Shown piece after piece: positions 11,515 to 19,334 of a stretch of DNA of 64,000 nucleotides. Source of the stretch: Desertimonas sp963772825 (GTDB lineage Bacteria > Actinomycetota > Acidimicrobiia > Acidimicrobiales > Ilumatobacteraceae); assembly GCA_963772825.1 (NCBI GenBank), contig CAVYYX010000017.1, forward strand, positions 1 to 64,000, read 5' to 3'. A program made the position numbers and the translations under genes. Each line of letters starts with the position of its first letter. The first letter of the stretch is position 1. The notes under the pieces are model-generated. The model saw only the letters and a list, made by a program, of their open reading frames with translations. It was not told where the DNA came from and made no database searches.

Positions 11515-12600
11515 TCATGGGTCGATGATCGCGCCGTCGGCGATGCGGATCACCCGCTCTGGAGCAGCCGCGGCGGGCAACACCCCGGCGGTCGTGATGA
11601 TGATCTGGCCGGCGGGCAGTAGGTCGAGCAAGGCAGCTGCCCGATGCGCGTCGAGTTCCGACAACACGTCGTCGAGGACCAACACGGGCGTCGAACCCGT
11701 GCGCTCGGCGACGAGGTGGTGGACGCCGAGTCGGAGGGCGAGGGCCAGCGTGCGTTGCTCACCCTGGGAGGCGTGGGTGCGGGCGGGCATCCCCCCGATC
11801 GAGAGCTCGAGCTCGTCGCGATGGGGCCCGACCGTCGAGACGCCCCGGCGAACGTCGTGGTCCCGCGCCGCCGTCAGGGCGGCACGCAGGCCGGCCTCGC
11901 GCCACGCCGGCGCGTAGACGACAGCGATGCCGGTTTCACTTCCCGCCAGCTGCCGATGAGCCCGCACAATGTGCGGCGTCGCCCGTTCGACCAGCGCCGC
12001 CCGCGCCCGCCCGAGCTGTTCGCCGGCGGCGGCGAGCTTGGCGTCCCACACGTCCAGTGTCGTCACGGCATCGCCGTCCAACCGCCCGGCGATCTGGCGC
12101 AAGAGAATGTTTCGTTGGCGCAGGATGCGGTCGAGCTCGAGGCGCACTGCGTCGTACTTCACGGCCAGGGCGACCAGGCTGTCGTCGAGGAAGTGTCGGC
12201 GCTCAGCCGGTCCACCCTTGACCAACGCCAAGTCGTCTGGCGAGAACACGGTGACACGCAGCACTCCGAGCAGGTCGCGCGTCCTGGCCAGGCGCTGCCG
12301 ATTGACCTGCACCCTGCCCCGCCCGGTCGGCGTGATCTCCGCCTCGACGAGCGACTCTCGTCCGTCGTCGTCGCGCAGTTGGGCACGAACCACCGCGTTC
12401 GCCGCGCCGACCTTGACGAGGGCATCGTTGGCCACGCCCCGGAAGCTCGACAGCGTCGCGAGGTAGGCGAGCGCCTCGGCCAGGTTCGTCTTACCTTGCC
12501 CGTTGTCGCCGACGACGACGGTGGTGCCGGTGGTCAGCTCGAACGTCGCCGACGAGTAGTTCCGGAAGTCGACGAGCTCGAGTCGTTCAATGAGCGTCAC
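11515..12600 (-). CDS. recF: DNA replication/repair protein RecF
   Basis: RecF is an SMC-like ATPase that helps load RecA at gaps. The 361-residue protein has MTLIERLELVDFRNYSSATF at the start, Walker A GDNGQGKTNLAEAL, the ABC signature region ASQGEQRTLALALRLG and Walker B VLVLDDVLSELD. It sits between dnaN and the DUF721 gene on the same strand with 35 bp and 10 bp gaps, as in most actinobacterial origins. Confidence 0.96.
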   Translation of the reverse strand: MTLIERLELVDFRNYSSATFELTTGTTVVVGDNGQGKTNLAEALAYLATLSSFRGVANDALVKVGAANAVVRAQLRDDDGRESLVEAEITPTGRGRVQVNRQRLARTRDLLGVLRVTVFSPDDLALVKGGPAERRHFLDDSLVALAVKYDAVRLELDRILRQRNILLRQIAGRLDGDAVTTLDVWDAKLAAAGEQLGRARAALVERATPHIVRAHRQLAGSETGIAVVYAPAWREAGLRAALTAARDHDVRRGVSTVGPHRDELELSIGGMPARTHASQGEQRTLALALRLGVHHLVAERTGSTPVLVLDDVLSELDAHRAAALLDLLPAGQIIITTAGVLPAAAAPERVIRIADGAIIDP

Positions 12601-12635
12601 GCACGTCGCCGCTCACCAGGTGGCGAAACGCCCGG

Positions 12636-13742
12636 TCAGTCGCCTGACACACGGAGCGGCATCAGCAGGTACAGATAGTCGTCGCGCTCGACCCCACGCA
12701 GCACGACGGCCTTCACCGGATCACGGAGCTCGAACTTGACCTCATCGGCATCGATGGCGTCAACGCCGGACATCAGGTAATCCGGGTTGAACCCGACGAC
12801 CATCTCGGTGCCTTCGTAGTTCACGTCGACTTCCTCGACCACGGCCCCGTAGTCCTGATCGCGAACGGAGAGCGTCAGCGTGTCGCCGCCGAGCTTGAGG
12901 CGGACCGCCGAGGACGTGTCGCGCTGGGCCATGATCTTCACCCGTCGCAACGACTCGAGGAGCGCTTCCTTGCCGACGGTGAGCACGTTGTCACTGGTCG
13001 CCGGCACGAGGTTCCGATAGTTCGGGTAATCGCCCTCGATCAGCCGCGTCGTCAAGCGCACCCGCCCACACTCGAAGGTCGCGTGCCGGGCGCCGAGGCG
13101 CACGGTCAGCTGGTCGTCGGCCGACAGGATCCGCTGCAACTCGGCGAGGGCGCGGTGCGGCACGAGAACGCGCTGCCCGCTGGCGAGGATCCCTCGATCG
13201 GGCACGTCGCGCACGGCCAGACGGTACGAGTCGGTCGCAACCATCCGCACCGCGTCGTCCTCGGCCGCGATCAGCACGCCGGTGATGACGCCACGGGCTT
13301 CGTCAGTACTCGCCGCGCGCACGACCTGACGAAGAGAGTCGGCGAAGTCGGCGGACGACACGCTCACCGCCTCGGCCGCAGGATCGACCTGCGCCGGGTA
13401 GTCATCGACGTTGTAATTGCGCAACGAGAACTGCGACCGACCGGCGGAGATCGTCACGTCGTCGTCGCCGGTGCTCACCTCCACGGCGCCGGCAGGCAAC
13501 GACTTGACGGCGTCGGCACTGAGCCGCGCCGGCACGACGACGGCACCATCGCTGACCCCGCCCACCGTCGCCGCCAGGCGGATCGACATGTCCAGATCGG
13601 TCCCGGTGACCGACAGCTCGTCGCCGACGAGCTCGAGATGCAAACCCTCGAGCACCGGCAGCGCGCCGGTCCGGCTGGTGGCCGCCCGCCCGGCGGTCGT
13701 CAACGCCTCGGCGAGCACGTCTCGCTCACATCGGAACTTCAC
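12636..13742 (-). CDS. dnaN: DNA polymerase III beta sliding clamp
   Basis: The beta clamp encircles DNA and tethers polymerase III. The 368-residue product begins MKFRCERDVLAEALTTAGRA and ends VKAVVLRGVERDDYLYLLMPLRV, with the three-fold clamp repeats recognisable (ARLSADAVKSLPAG, YRLAVRDVPDR, LMPLRV C-terminus). Length is normal. The start is GTG at 13742. It lies downstream of dnaA across a 216 bp gap containing DnaA boxes. Confidence 0.96.
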   Translation of the reverse strand: MKFRCERDVLAEALTTAGRAATSRTGALPVLEGLHLELVGDELSVTGTDLDMSIRLAATVGGVSDGAVVVPARLSADAVKSLPAGAVEVSTGDDDVTISAGRSQFSLRNYNVDDYPAQVDPAAEAVSVSSADFADSLRQVVRAASTDEARGVITGVLIAAEDDAVRMVATDSYRLAVRDVPDRGILASGQRVLVPHRALAELQRILSADDQLTVRLGARHATFECGRVRLTTRLIEGDYPNYRNLVPATSDNVLTVGKEALLESLRRVKIMAQRDTSSAVRLKLGGDTLTLSVRDQDYGAVVEEVDVNYEGTEMVVGFNPDYLMSGVDAIDADEVKFELRDPVKAVVLRGVERDDYLYLLMPLRVSGD

Positions 13743-13958
13743 AGTTGGCGCCCTCTCACTGAGTGGTTGTACAAGAAGTAGTCGTCGTAGTAGGTGCTGT
13801 GGATTGGGGATAACCCCGATCAGCGCAGCGTACGGTGCTCAACGTTGCGCGCGGGTTATCCGTTGTCGTCCCCAGCGCCGAGATCACAACGTTGTCGTTC
13901 GGTGGACAACGCGGTGTTGTCCACCGCGACGTGCCCGGCTGTCCCCAAGGCATCCGTT
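13743..13958. other. dnaA-dnaN intergenic region, DnaA-box cluster (candidate oriC segment)
   Basis: This 216 bp stretch between dnaA and dnaN holds several matches to the DnaA box TT(A/G)TCCAC(A/C): ttgtccacc at 13917-13925, its inverse ggtggacaa at 13901-13909, ttatccg at 13856-13862, and weaker inverse words near 13799 (tgtggatt) and 13808 (ggataac). In Streptomyces and Mycobacterium oriC lies in this interval. An AT-rich unwinding stretch is not obvious, so the functional origin could instead lie on the other side of dnaA. Confidence 0.6.
13901..13925. repeat. Perfect inverted repeat formed by two converging DnaA boxes
   Basis: Ten bases (ggtggacaac) are repeated perfectly in inverse (gttgtccacc) around a five-base spacer (gcggt). 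Each arm is a TTGTCCACC-type DnaA box. The structure could bind a DnaA dimer, or act as a dnaA terminator; no T tract follows. Confidence 0.75.
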
Positions 13959-15353
13959 TCACTTCAGCCGTTGCAACAGGTCGGTGACTTGGTCGTAGAT
14001 CTGCTTGCGCTCGCTCATCAGCTTCTGAATCTTGTCGACGGCGTGGATCACCGTCGTGTGATCGCGGTTGCCGAACAGGCGGGCGATGCTCGGGTAGCTG
14101 AGCTCGGTGAGGTTGCGGAAGGCGTACATGGCGATCTGCCGGGCGGTGACGAGCGGGCGTTGGCGGCTCTTGCCCTTCAACGCCTCGACGTCGAACCCGA
14201 GGATGTCGGCGATCTCTTGGAGCAGCTCGTCGTCGGTGCGCGGCTTGATGGTCGAGTCGCCGAGCAAATCGGCCAACAATTGTTGGGCGAGCTCCATGGT
14301 GATCGGCTCGCCACTCAGGCTGGCGTAGGCCGTCACTCGGATCAACGCCCCTTCCAACTCGCGGATGTTGGACGGGATCTTGCTGGCGATGAACTCGAGC
14401 GTCTCGGGCGGCACCTGGACGTGATCGCGGTCCGCCTTGTTGCGCAGGATCGCCATCCGGGTCTCCAGGTCGGGTGGCTGGATGTCGGTGACAAGACCCC
14501 ACTTCATGCGCCCGATCAGGCGTTCTTGCAGCGTGGGGATCAGGTCGGGAACGCGATCGGAGGAGATCACGATCTGCTTGTTGGCGCCGTGCAAGGCGTT
14601 GAACGTGTGGAAGAACTCGTCCTGCAGGCCCTCGCGCTCTTCGAGGAACTGGATGTCGTCGATGAGCAGCACGTCGACTTCGCGGTAGCGCCGTTGGAAG
14701 GCCGTGTTCGTCTTGTACCGAATGGCGTCGACGAACTCGTTGAGGAACGTCTCGCTGGTGACGTAGCGAACGTCGTAGTGCTGGTAGTTGTGATGGATGT
14801 AGTGGCCGATGGCGTGCAGCAGATGGGTCTTGCCGAGGCCCACCGAGCCATAGATGAACAGCGGGTTGTAGGTCCGCCCCGGAGTCTCGGCGACACGCAA
14901 CGCGGCGGCGAGGGCGAACTGGTTCGACGGTCCTTTGACGAACGTCTCGAACGCGAAACGCGAGTTGAGCCGGGCGTCATCGGCGTCCAGCGTGCCGGGG
15001 CGCCGTGTCGCGTGCAGTCCGGAATTGCCGTCGAGGCCCTCGACGCTCGAGACGTCGGACGAGCCGTCCGGCCGCGCATCGTGGTCGAGAAACGGCGCCG
15101 ACGGATCGACGAGGATCACGAGTTGGCAGGGACCGCCGGTGGTCTCCTCCAGGGCGTCGGAGACGAGCGGTAGAAAACGGGTCAGGATCCGGTCGCGGAC
15201 GTGATTGTTGGGAACGCTGACGGTCAGCTCTCGGTCGCCGACACGAATCGGCGACACGTTGCTGAACGTCGACATCCAGACGGCCTCGGTGAGCTGCGTA
15301 CGGAGCACGTCAGCCACCGACGCCCATACTTGGTTGCCATCAGTGAGCTGCAT
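13959..15353 (-). CDS. dnaA: Chromosomal replication initiator DnaA
   Basis: DnaA binds DnaA boxes and opens oriC. The 464-residue protein has domain I (VWASVADVLRTQLTEAVWMS), a linker, the AAA+ domain with Walker A GSVGLGKTHLLHAIG, Walker B DVLLIDDIQFLEERE, and the C-terminal DNA-binding domain with the signature NRDHTTVIHAVDKIQKL. The ATG at 15353 follows gggagcgagcg. DnaA-box-like words flank the gene on both sides, consistent with autoregulation. Transcription diverges from rpmH. Confidence 0.97.
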   Translation of the reverse strand: MQLTDGNQVWASVADVLRTQLTEAVWMSTFSNVSPIRVGDRELTVSVPNNHVRDRILTRFLPLVSDALEETTGGPCQLVILVDPSAPFLDHDARPDGSSDVSSVEGLDGNSGLHATRRPGTLDADDARLNSRFAFETFVKGPSNQFALAAALRVAETPGRTYNPLFIYGSVGLGKTHLLHAIGHYIHHNYQHYDVRYVTSETFLNEFVDAIRYKTNTAFQRRYREVDVLLIDDIQFLEEREGLQDEFFHTFNALHGANKQIVISSDRVPDLIPTLQERLIGRMKWGLVTDIQPPDLETRMAILRNKADRDHVQVPPETLEFIASKIPSNIRELEGALIRVTAYASLSGEPITMELAQQLLADLLGDSTIKPRTDDELLQEIADILGFDVEALKGKSRQRPLVTARQIAMYAFRNLTELSYPSIARLFGNRDHTTVIHAVDKIQKLMSERKQIYDQVTDLLQRLK

Positions 15354-15812
15354 CGCTCGCTCCCGTGCCTGTTGCGGTCCACAAGTTACGCACAGGTTGT
15401 GGAAGGCCCTCCTACGGCCCTGGCAACAACGCCGAGGGCTTGCCCGCCGTGCCGAGGTCGATGATCAGGTCGTCTGTGCAGAAGCAGCGATCGTAGCAGC
15501 CCGCCGACCACTCGATTTCCGGCCCGTTCGAAGGTTACCCACAGTACGGAGGTTCAACGTCCCGTGTGCGGCCCGGGAGACCACAGCGAACAGATGTTCA
15601 CACGTCCGCCGTTGCGAGCGGCGAGGCGCTCGCCGAGGAGCGGCAACCAACGGCCTGCGTGGCCGGGGAACGCAGTGTTGGAGAACGATTCCGCGAGGCC
15701 CTAGCCTTGGTGCGTTCAGGTTCCGTAGGGTCCATTGTCACGATGGCCGATCGCTGGTTGACGGTGCGGGGCCTGCTCAGTCGTCGAACATGCCCGAGAA
15801 GGTCGAGAATCC
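15354..15812. other. dnaA-rpmH intergenic region (candidate origin/promoter region)
   Basis: No gene is supported in these 459 bases. Leading-strand genes diverge from here, so this is a natural origin interval. DnaA-box-like words include ttacccaca at 15535-15543 (one mismatch to TTATCCACA), ttacgcaca near 15387 and an inverse ttgtgga near 15398. Bases 15605-15680 belong to an interspersed repeat also found at 19190 and 29360. The rpmH promoter must lie in the right half; no clear -35/-10 pair stands out. Confidence 0.55.
15605..15680 (+). repeat. Interspersed intergenic repeat, copy 1
   Basis: The stretch ttgcgagcggcgaggcgctc...gccgaggag, followed by cggcctgcgtggccggggaa and cgcagtg, is shared with 19190-19256 and, in reverse orientation, 29357-29470. 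It is non-coding here and lies between dnaA and rpmH. Confidence 0.65.
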
Positions 15813-15947
15813 GTGAAGCGCACCTACCAGCCAAACACTCGTCGTCGAGCCCGCAAGCACGGCTTTCGCGCCCGCATGCGCACTCGTGCCGGCCGCTCGA
15901 TCATCAAGGCCAGGCGGCTCAAGGGTCGCACGCGGCTGTCGGCTTGA
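15813..15947 (+). CDS. rpmH: 50S ribosomal protein L34
   Basis: The 44-residue basic product starts KRTYQPNTRRRARKHGFRAR after a GTG initiator and ends GRTRLSA, the standard L34 sequence (TYQPN, RxHGFR.RM.T..GR). It is the first gene of the plus-strand run leading away from the origin. The stop overlaps a TTG start for rnpA (TTGA). Confidence 0.97.
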   Translation: MKRTYQPNTRRRARKHGFRARMRTRAGRSIIKARRLKGRTRLSA

Positions 15948-16306
15948 TCTGGAGCATCCGTCGCCGGCGCACCTTCCAGGCTCTGGCCCGCTCCGGTCGC
16001 ACGGCGAGAAGCGAATCCCTGTGGTGCACCTTTCTCAACGATCCCGCGGCGGTACCGCTGCGCGTCGCCTTCGCGGTCGGCCGCTCGGTCGGTTCGGCAA
16101 CTCGACGGAATCGTCTGCGTCGGCAGCTTCGTGCGATCGTCGTGGCCCTGGCGCCCGAGATCGGACTGGACCACGGCTGGCTGTTGATCGGGGCGACACC
16201 CGCCGCAAGCGAACGAACGTTCGCCTCTCTGCGCCGAGAGACCACCACCATGCTGACGAGGGCACTCGCCGCACCGATCACCCGGGTTCATGGGCAGTTG
16301 GCTTGA
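15944..16306 (+). CDS. rnpA: Ribonuclease P protein component
   Basis: RnpA is the protein cofactor of RNase P, which matures tRNA 5' ends. The 120-residue product reads IWSIRRRRTFQALARSGR, then VAFAVGRSVGSATRRNRLRR (the RNR motif) and GWLLIGATPAASERTFASL. The proposed start is TTG at 15944, in a TTGA overlap with the rpmH stop; the frame is open further upstream but that is inside rpmH. The 3' end overlaps yidD the same way. Confidence 0.92.
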   Translation: MIWSIRRRRTFQALARSGRTARSESLWCTFLNDPAAVPLRVAFAVGRSVGSATRRNRLRRQLRAIVVALAPEIGLDHGWLLIGATPAASERTFASLRRETTTMLTRALAAPITRVHGQLA

Positions 16307-16533
16307 TCGACTGGTACCAGGCCGCCCGTCAGGGCCGCCCCTCCCCGTGCCGTTTTACGCCCTCGTGCTCGACGTATGCCCGCGAGGCCTTCGTGCTCCA
16401 CGGTCGTTGGCGAGGTGCTTGGTTGACGATTCGCCGTCTGCTGCGTTGCCGTCCCTTCGGGCCGTCCGGCTACGACCCGGTGCCACCCGCCTCCCTGCTC
16501 ACCGTCGTACTCACGAGGACTGACCGCCGATGA
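16303..16533 (+). CDS. yidD: Membrane protein insertion efficiency factor YidD
   Basis: YidD assists YidC-dependent membrane insertion. The 76-residue product has the invariant CRFTPSCSTYAREAFVLHG and RCRPFGPSGYDPVPP motifs. The likely start is TTG at 16303 (IDWYQAARQG), overlapping the rnpA stop as TTGA; its own stop overlaps yidC as ATGA. This chain of 4-bp overlaps marks a tightly coupled rpmH-rnpA-yidD-yidC operon. Confidence 0.93.
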   Translation: MIDWYQAARQGRPSPCRFTPSCSTYAREAFVLHGRWRGAWLTIRRLLRCRPFGPSGYDPVPPASLLTVVLTRTDRR

Positions 16534-17669
16534 TCGCTGCCGGAGTGTTCGACCTCCCGTCGAGTCTGCTCGCTTGGTTCTACAGCATCACCCACAACTA
16601 CGCCGTGGCGATCGCCCTGATCGCCGTTGTCGTCATGGTGATCACCGCTCCGCTCACGCTGAAGAGCACCAAGGGGATGCTGGAGATGCAGCGGCTGGCG
16701 CCGGAGATGCGCAAGTTGCAGGCTCAGTACCGCAACGACCGCACGAAGCTCAACGAAGAGATGATGAAGCTCTACCAGGAGCACAAGGTCAATCCGTTGT
16801 CGTCGTGCCTGCCCCTGGTCGCCCAGATGCCGGTGTTCATCATCATGTTCCGGATCCTGTACGGGTTGACCTACCGACCGAGCGGCGGCAGCGGGGCGCT
16901 CGCCCAGGGGATCTACGCGGCGACGGGCCAGTTTGGCGAGGAAGTCGGCTTCCTTCCCCGCTACATCTCCCACGACAGCGAGTTGTTCCAGTCCCTGGTC
17001 GGCCAGACCGAAATGGTTTCGTTCGGGATCGACCTGGCGAAGTCGCCGTTCACCGCGCTCGGCGAGAGTTTTGGCACCGGGCTGATCTATCTCGGCCTCG
17101 TCGTCATCCTCGGCGTGCTCTATTTCGTGCAGCAGCGAATGGTCGCGGCACGTGCCGCGGTGAGCCCGACGATGTCGCCGAGCCAACAGAAGCTGATGCA
17201 GTACCTGCCGGTGGCGTTCGCCGTCTTCCAGGTGTTCTTCGTCGTCGGCCTGGTGATCTACTACATCGCCCAGGCGATCTTGCGGATCGGCTTGCAGTAC
17301 TACATCACGAAGGCGTTCTACGGTCATGACGAGGCCCTCGGCCGCCAGGCCCAGCGGGCCAGCGAGCATGCCCGCGAGTTGGCCAAGCAGGACAGCGACG
17401 CCGGTGGCGGTGGCGGTGGCGGTCTGTTTGCCCAGGCCCGCCGTGACCTGTCGTCGCCGAAAGCCGACAAGGCCGCCAAGACGGCCGCCGTGGCCGCCAC
17501 CGCCACCGCTGCAGCGACGGCGAGTGGTCCGGCGCGGCCGACGAAACGCACGACCGAGCCGAAGAACCGCCCGACCCCGTCGGGCAACACGCCGTCGGGT
17601 CGGCCCCAGCGTGGCGCCAGCCGCCCGGGCGGTCCGCGGTCGAAGAGCTCTGGCAAGCGCAAGAGCTGA
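16530..17669 (+). CDS. yidC: Membrane protein insertase YidC
   Basis: YidC/Oxa1 inserts and folds inner-membrane proteins. The 379-residue product has an N-terminal helix (LLAWFYSITHNYAVAIALIAV), the hydrophilic coiled hairpin (MLEMQRLAPEMRKLQAQYRN...LYQEHKVNP), the conserved LSSCLPLVAQMPVFIIMFRI region, and further helices around FGTGLIYLGLVVILGVLYFV and PVAFAVFQVFFVVGLVIYYI. The last ~110 residues are a low-complexity Ala/Thr/Arg/Lys tail with a glycine run, as in other actinobacterial YidC proteins. Confidence 0.96.
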   Translation: MIAAGVFDLPSSLLAWFYSITHNYAVAIALIAVVVMVITAPLTLKSTKGMLEMQRLAPEMRKLQAQYRNDRTKLNEEMMKLYQEHKVNPLSSCLPLVAQMPVFIIMFRILYGLTYRPSGGSGALAQGIYAATGQFGEEVGFLPRYISHDSELFQSLVGQTEMVSFGIDLAKSPFTALGESFGTGLIYLGLVVILGVLYFVQQRMVAARAAVSPTMSPSQQKLMQYLPVAFAVFQVFFVVGLVIYYIAQAILRIGLQYYITKAFYGHDEALGRQAQRASEHARELAKQDSDAGGGGGGGLFAQARRDLSSPKADKAAKTAAVAATATAAATASGPARPTKRTTEPKNRPTPSGNTPSGRPQRGASRPGGPRSKSSGKRKS

Positions 17670-17680
17670 GGAGGGTTGTC

Positions 17681-18598
17681 ATGGAGTGGGTCGAGGTGAC
17701 CGCCAAGTCCGTCGAGTCGGCGAAGGAGTTGGCACTCGATCGCCTGGGGATCAGCCTCGACGATGCCGAGTTCGACGTCGTCGAGGAGCCACGCCCTGGC
17801 CTGTTTGGACGGGTACGCGGCGAAGCCCGCGTGCGCGCCCGCGTCAAGCCGACGATGGTTCGCCAGAAGCAGGATCGGCGGAGCCGACGGGGAGACGCTG
17901 CCGATCGATCGAGCGCCCCGAGTGCTGGCGCGGCCACCGACGTCGCGGCGTCGACGAGCACGACCGCCGACGCGGCCGGGGACACCACCGATGGTGACGG
18001 GCGCGGGTCACGCCGCCGGCGAGCACCGGGCCGGCGCACGGAGCCGGCCGCGACCACTGATGATGCCGTACGCGGCGAACCACCCCAACAAGGAGGGGCG
18101 ATGGAGCGAGACGATCGGGAGAACGCCGAGCCGGTTCCCGTCGAGGACGTCCGTGCCGCGGCGGAAGAGTTCGCCAGCGGGCTGGTCGGCGCCTTCGGTC
18201 TGGAGGCGACGACCTCGTCCGAGGTCGACGGGAGCGAGATCGAGGTGCGTATCGATGCCGACGGGAACGGACTCGGCCTGCTCATTGGACCGAGCGGGCG
18301 CACCCTGCTGGCGATCCAGGACCTTGCCAGGGTGGCCGCCCAGCGCCGCCTCGGTGACCACGACACGCGTCTGCGGATCGACGTCGCCGGCTATCGGGAG
18401 AAGCGCCGCGCCGCCCTCGAGCGATTCGCCCGCGAGGTCGCCGGCCTGGTCAAGGAGTCGGGTGTCGCCCGCTCGCTGGAACCGATGCCGTCATCGGATC
18501 GCAAGGTGATCCACGACACGCTGACGACCATCGATGGGGTCGTGAGTCGCTCCGAGGGCGAGGACCCGCAGCGACGGATCATCGTCAGCCCGGCGTGA
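17681..18598 (+). CDS. jag: Jag/KhpB RNA-binding protein (Jag_N-KH-R3H)
   Basis: The 305-residue product has an N-terminal Jag domain (MEWVEVTAKSVESAKELALD to RVRGEARVRARV), a charged low-complexity linker (residues ~70-135), a KH domain with IGPSGRTLLAIQDLARVAA, and a C-terminal R3H domain (REVAGLVKESGVARSLEPMP, SDRKVIHDTL, GVVSRSEGEDPQRRIIV). Homologues (EloR/KhpB) bind RNA and influence cell elongation in Gram-positives. It starts 11 bp after yidC. Its TGA stop forms GTGA with a possible rsmG start. Confidence 0.92.
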   Translation: MEWVEVTAKSVESAKELALDRLGISLDDAEFDVVEEPRPGLFGRVRGEARVRARVKPTMVRQKQDRRSRRGDAADRSSAPSAGAATDVAASTSTTADAAGDTTDGDGRGSRRRRAPGRRTEPAATTDDAVRGEPPQQGGAMERDDRENAEPVPVEDVRAAAEEFASGLVGAFGLEATTSSEVDGSEIEVRIDADGNGLGLLIGPSGRTLLAIQDLARVAAQRRLGDHDTRLRIDVAGYREKRRAALERFAREVAGLVKESGVARSLEPMPSSDRKVIHDTLTTIDGVVSRSEGEDPQRRIIVSPA

Positions 18599-18673
18599 GT
18601 CGAGGCGGCCGGCACGTCGACCGTTCCTGACGCCGCGCTCGTCGACGCCCTCGAGGCGTCGCAGCGTCTCGGC

Positions 18674-19165
18674 ATGCTCGGCAGCGCCCCGGTCGTCGAC
18701 ACCGTGGCCCACAGCGAAGCGTTTGTCGAAGCGCTCGGCGGCGTCGCCGGCGTGGTGGTCGATCTCGGCAGCGGCGGCGGGGTTCCTGGACTGGTGATCG
18801 CCTGGCGACGCCATGACCTCCGTGTCGTGCTCGTCGACCGACGGGCGACACGCACGGACCACCTCCAGCGCCTCGTCGCCAAGTTGCACCTGGAAACACG
18901 GGTCACGGTGCTCACCGCTGACGCCCGCCAACTCCCCCGGCTGCTCGCCGGGCCCGTCAGCGCGGTCGTCGCCCGGGGGTTCGGCGGGCCCGCGTCGGTC
19001 ATCGCCGCCGCCTTGCCGATTCTGTCGATCGGCGGCCTGCTCGTCGTCAGCGAACCACCCGAGGGATCCGACCGGTGGGTCTCGGTGGTTGGCGCCGAGA
19101 ACTTTCAGCGGCGCTCGAGCTCCCCACAGGTCGCCGTGTTGCAACGTGTTCCACGTGGAGCATGA
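18674..19165 (+). CDS. rsmG: 16S rRNA (guanine527-N7) methyltransferase RsmG
   Basis: RsmG methylates G527 of 16S rRNA using SAM. The SAM motif VVDLGSGGGVPGLVIA and later VVARGFGGPASV and GGLLVVSEPP are clear. From ATG at 18674 the protein is 163 aa, short at the N-terminus. The same frame is open back to the jag stop without a start codon but encodes family-like residues (ALVDALEASQRLG). A GTG at 18595 in a GTGA overlap with jag would be the natural start if one extra base lies near 18620-18632, matching the +1 errors seen elsewhere. The 3' end contains a parS-like site. Confidence 0.85.
   Translation: MLGSAPVVDTVAHSEAFVEALGGVAGVVVDLGSGGGVPGLVIAWRRHDLRVVLVDRRATRTDHLQRLVAKLHLETRVTVLTADARQLPRLLAGPVSAVVARGFGGPASVIAAALPILSIGGLLVVSEPPEGSDRWVSVVGAENFQRRSSSPQVAVLQRVPRGA
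19147..19162 (+). promoter_or_regulatory. parS: parS-like ParB binding site 1
   Basis: The 16-mer tgttccacgtggagca matches the conserved parS palindrome TGTTTCACGTGAAACA at 13 of 16 positions, with intact core CACGTG. It lies within the last codons of rsmG, just upstream of parA, where ParB sites are expected. Confidence 0.8.
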
Positions 19166-19189
19166 CGGTTCGGAGGCTCACAGTTCTCC

Positions 19190-19256
19190 CGATGCGAGCG
19201 AGGAGGCATCAGCCGAGGAGTGTTCCCACGGCCTGCGTGGCCGGGAAACGCAATGC
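19190..19256 (+). repeat. Interspersed intergenic repeat, copy 2
   Basis: This copy reads gatgcgagcgaggaggcatc...agccgaggag, then cacggcctgcgtggccggga and aacgcaatg. It matches 15605-15680 and the reverse of 29357-29470. It lies between the two parS-like sites in the rsmG-parA gap, which has no gene. Confidence 0.65.
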
Positions 19257-19262
19257 ACGACC

Positions 19263-19278
19263 AGTTCCACGTGGAACC
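19263..19278 (+). promoter_or_regulatory. parS: parS-like ParB binding site 2
   Basis: The word agttccacgtggaacc contains the perfect palindrome gttccacgtggaac with the parS core CACGTG. Together with site 1 it suggests the local parS consensus is TGTTCCACGTGGAACA, a variant of the general consensus. Confidence 0.75.
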
Positions 19279-19320
19279 GTGCGCCACGAGTCCATCCTCG
19301 TGCCCGGACGGTCGTGCGCC

Positions 19321-19326
19321 TACACT
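19321..19326 (+). promoter_or_regulatory. -10 element for leaderless parA transcript
   Basis: tacact lies 8 bases before the GTG start of parA at 19335, so transcription would begin at or next to the start codon. The same geometry is seen before several other genes in the window. Confidence 0.55.
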
Positions 19327-19334
19327 CATCGGTC

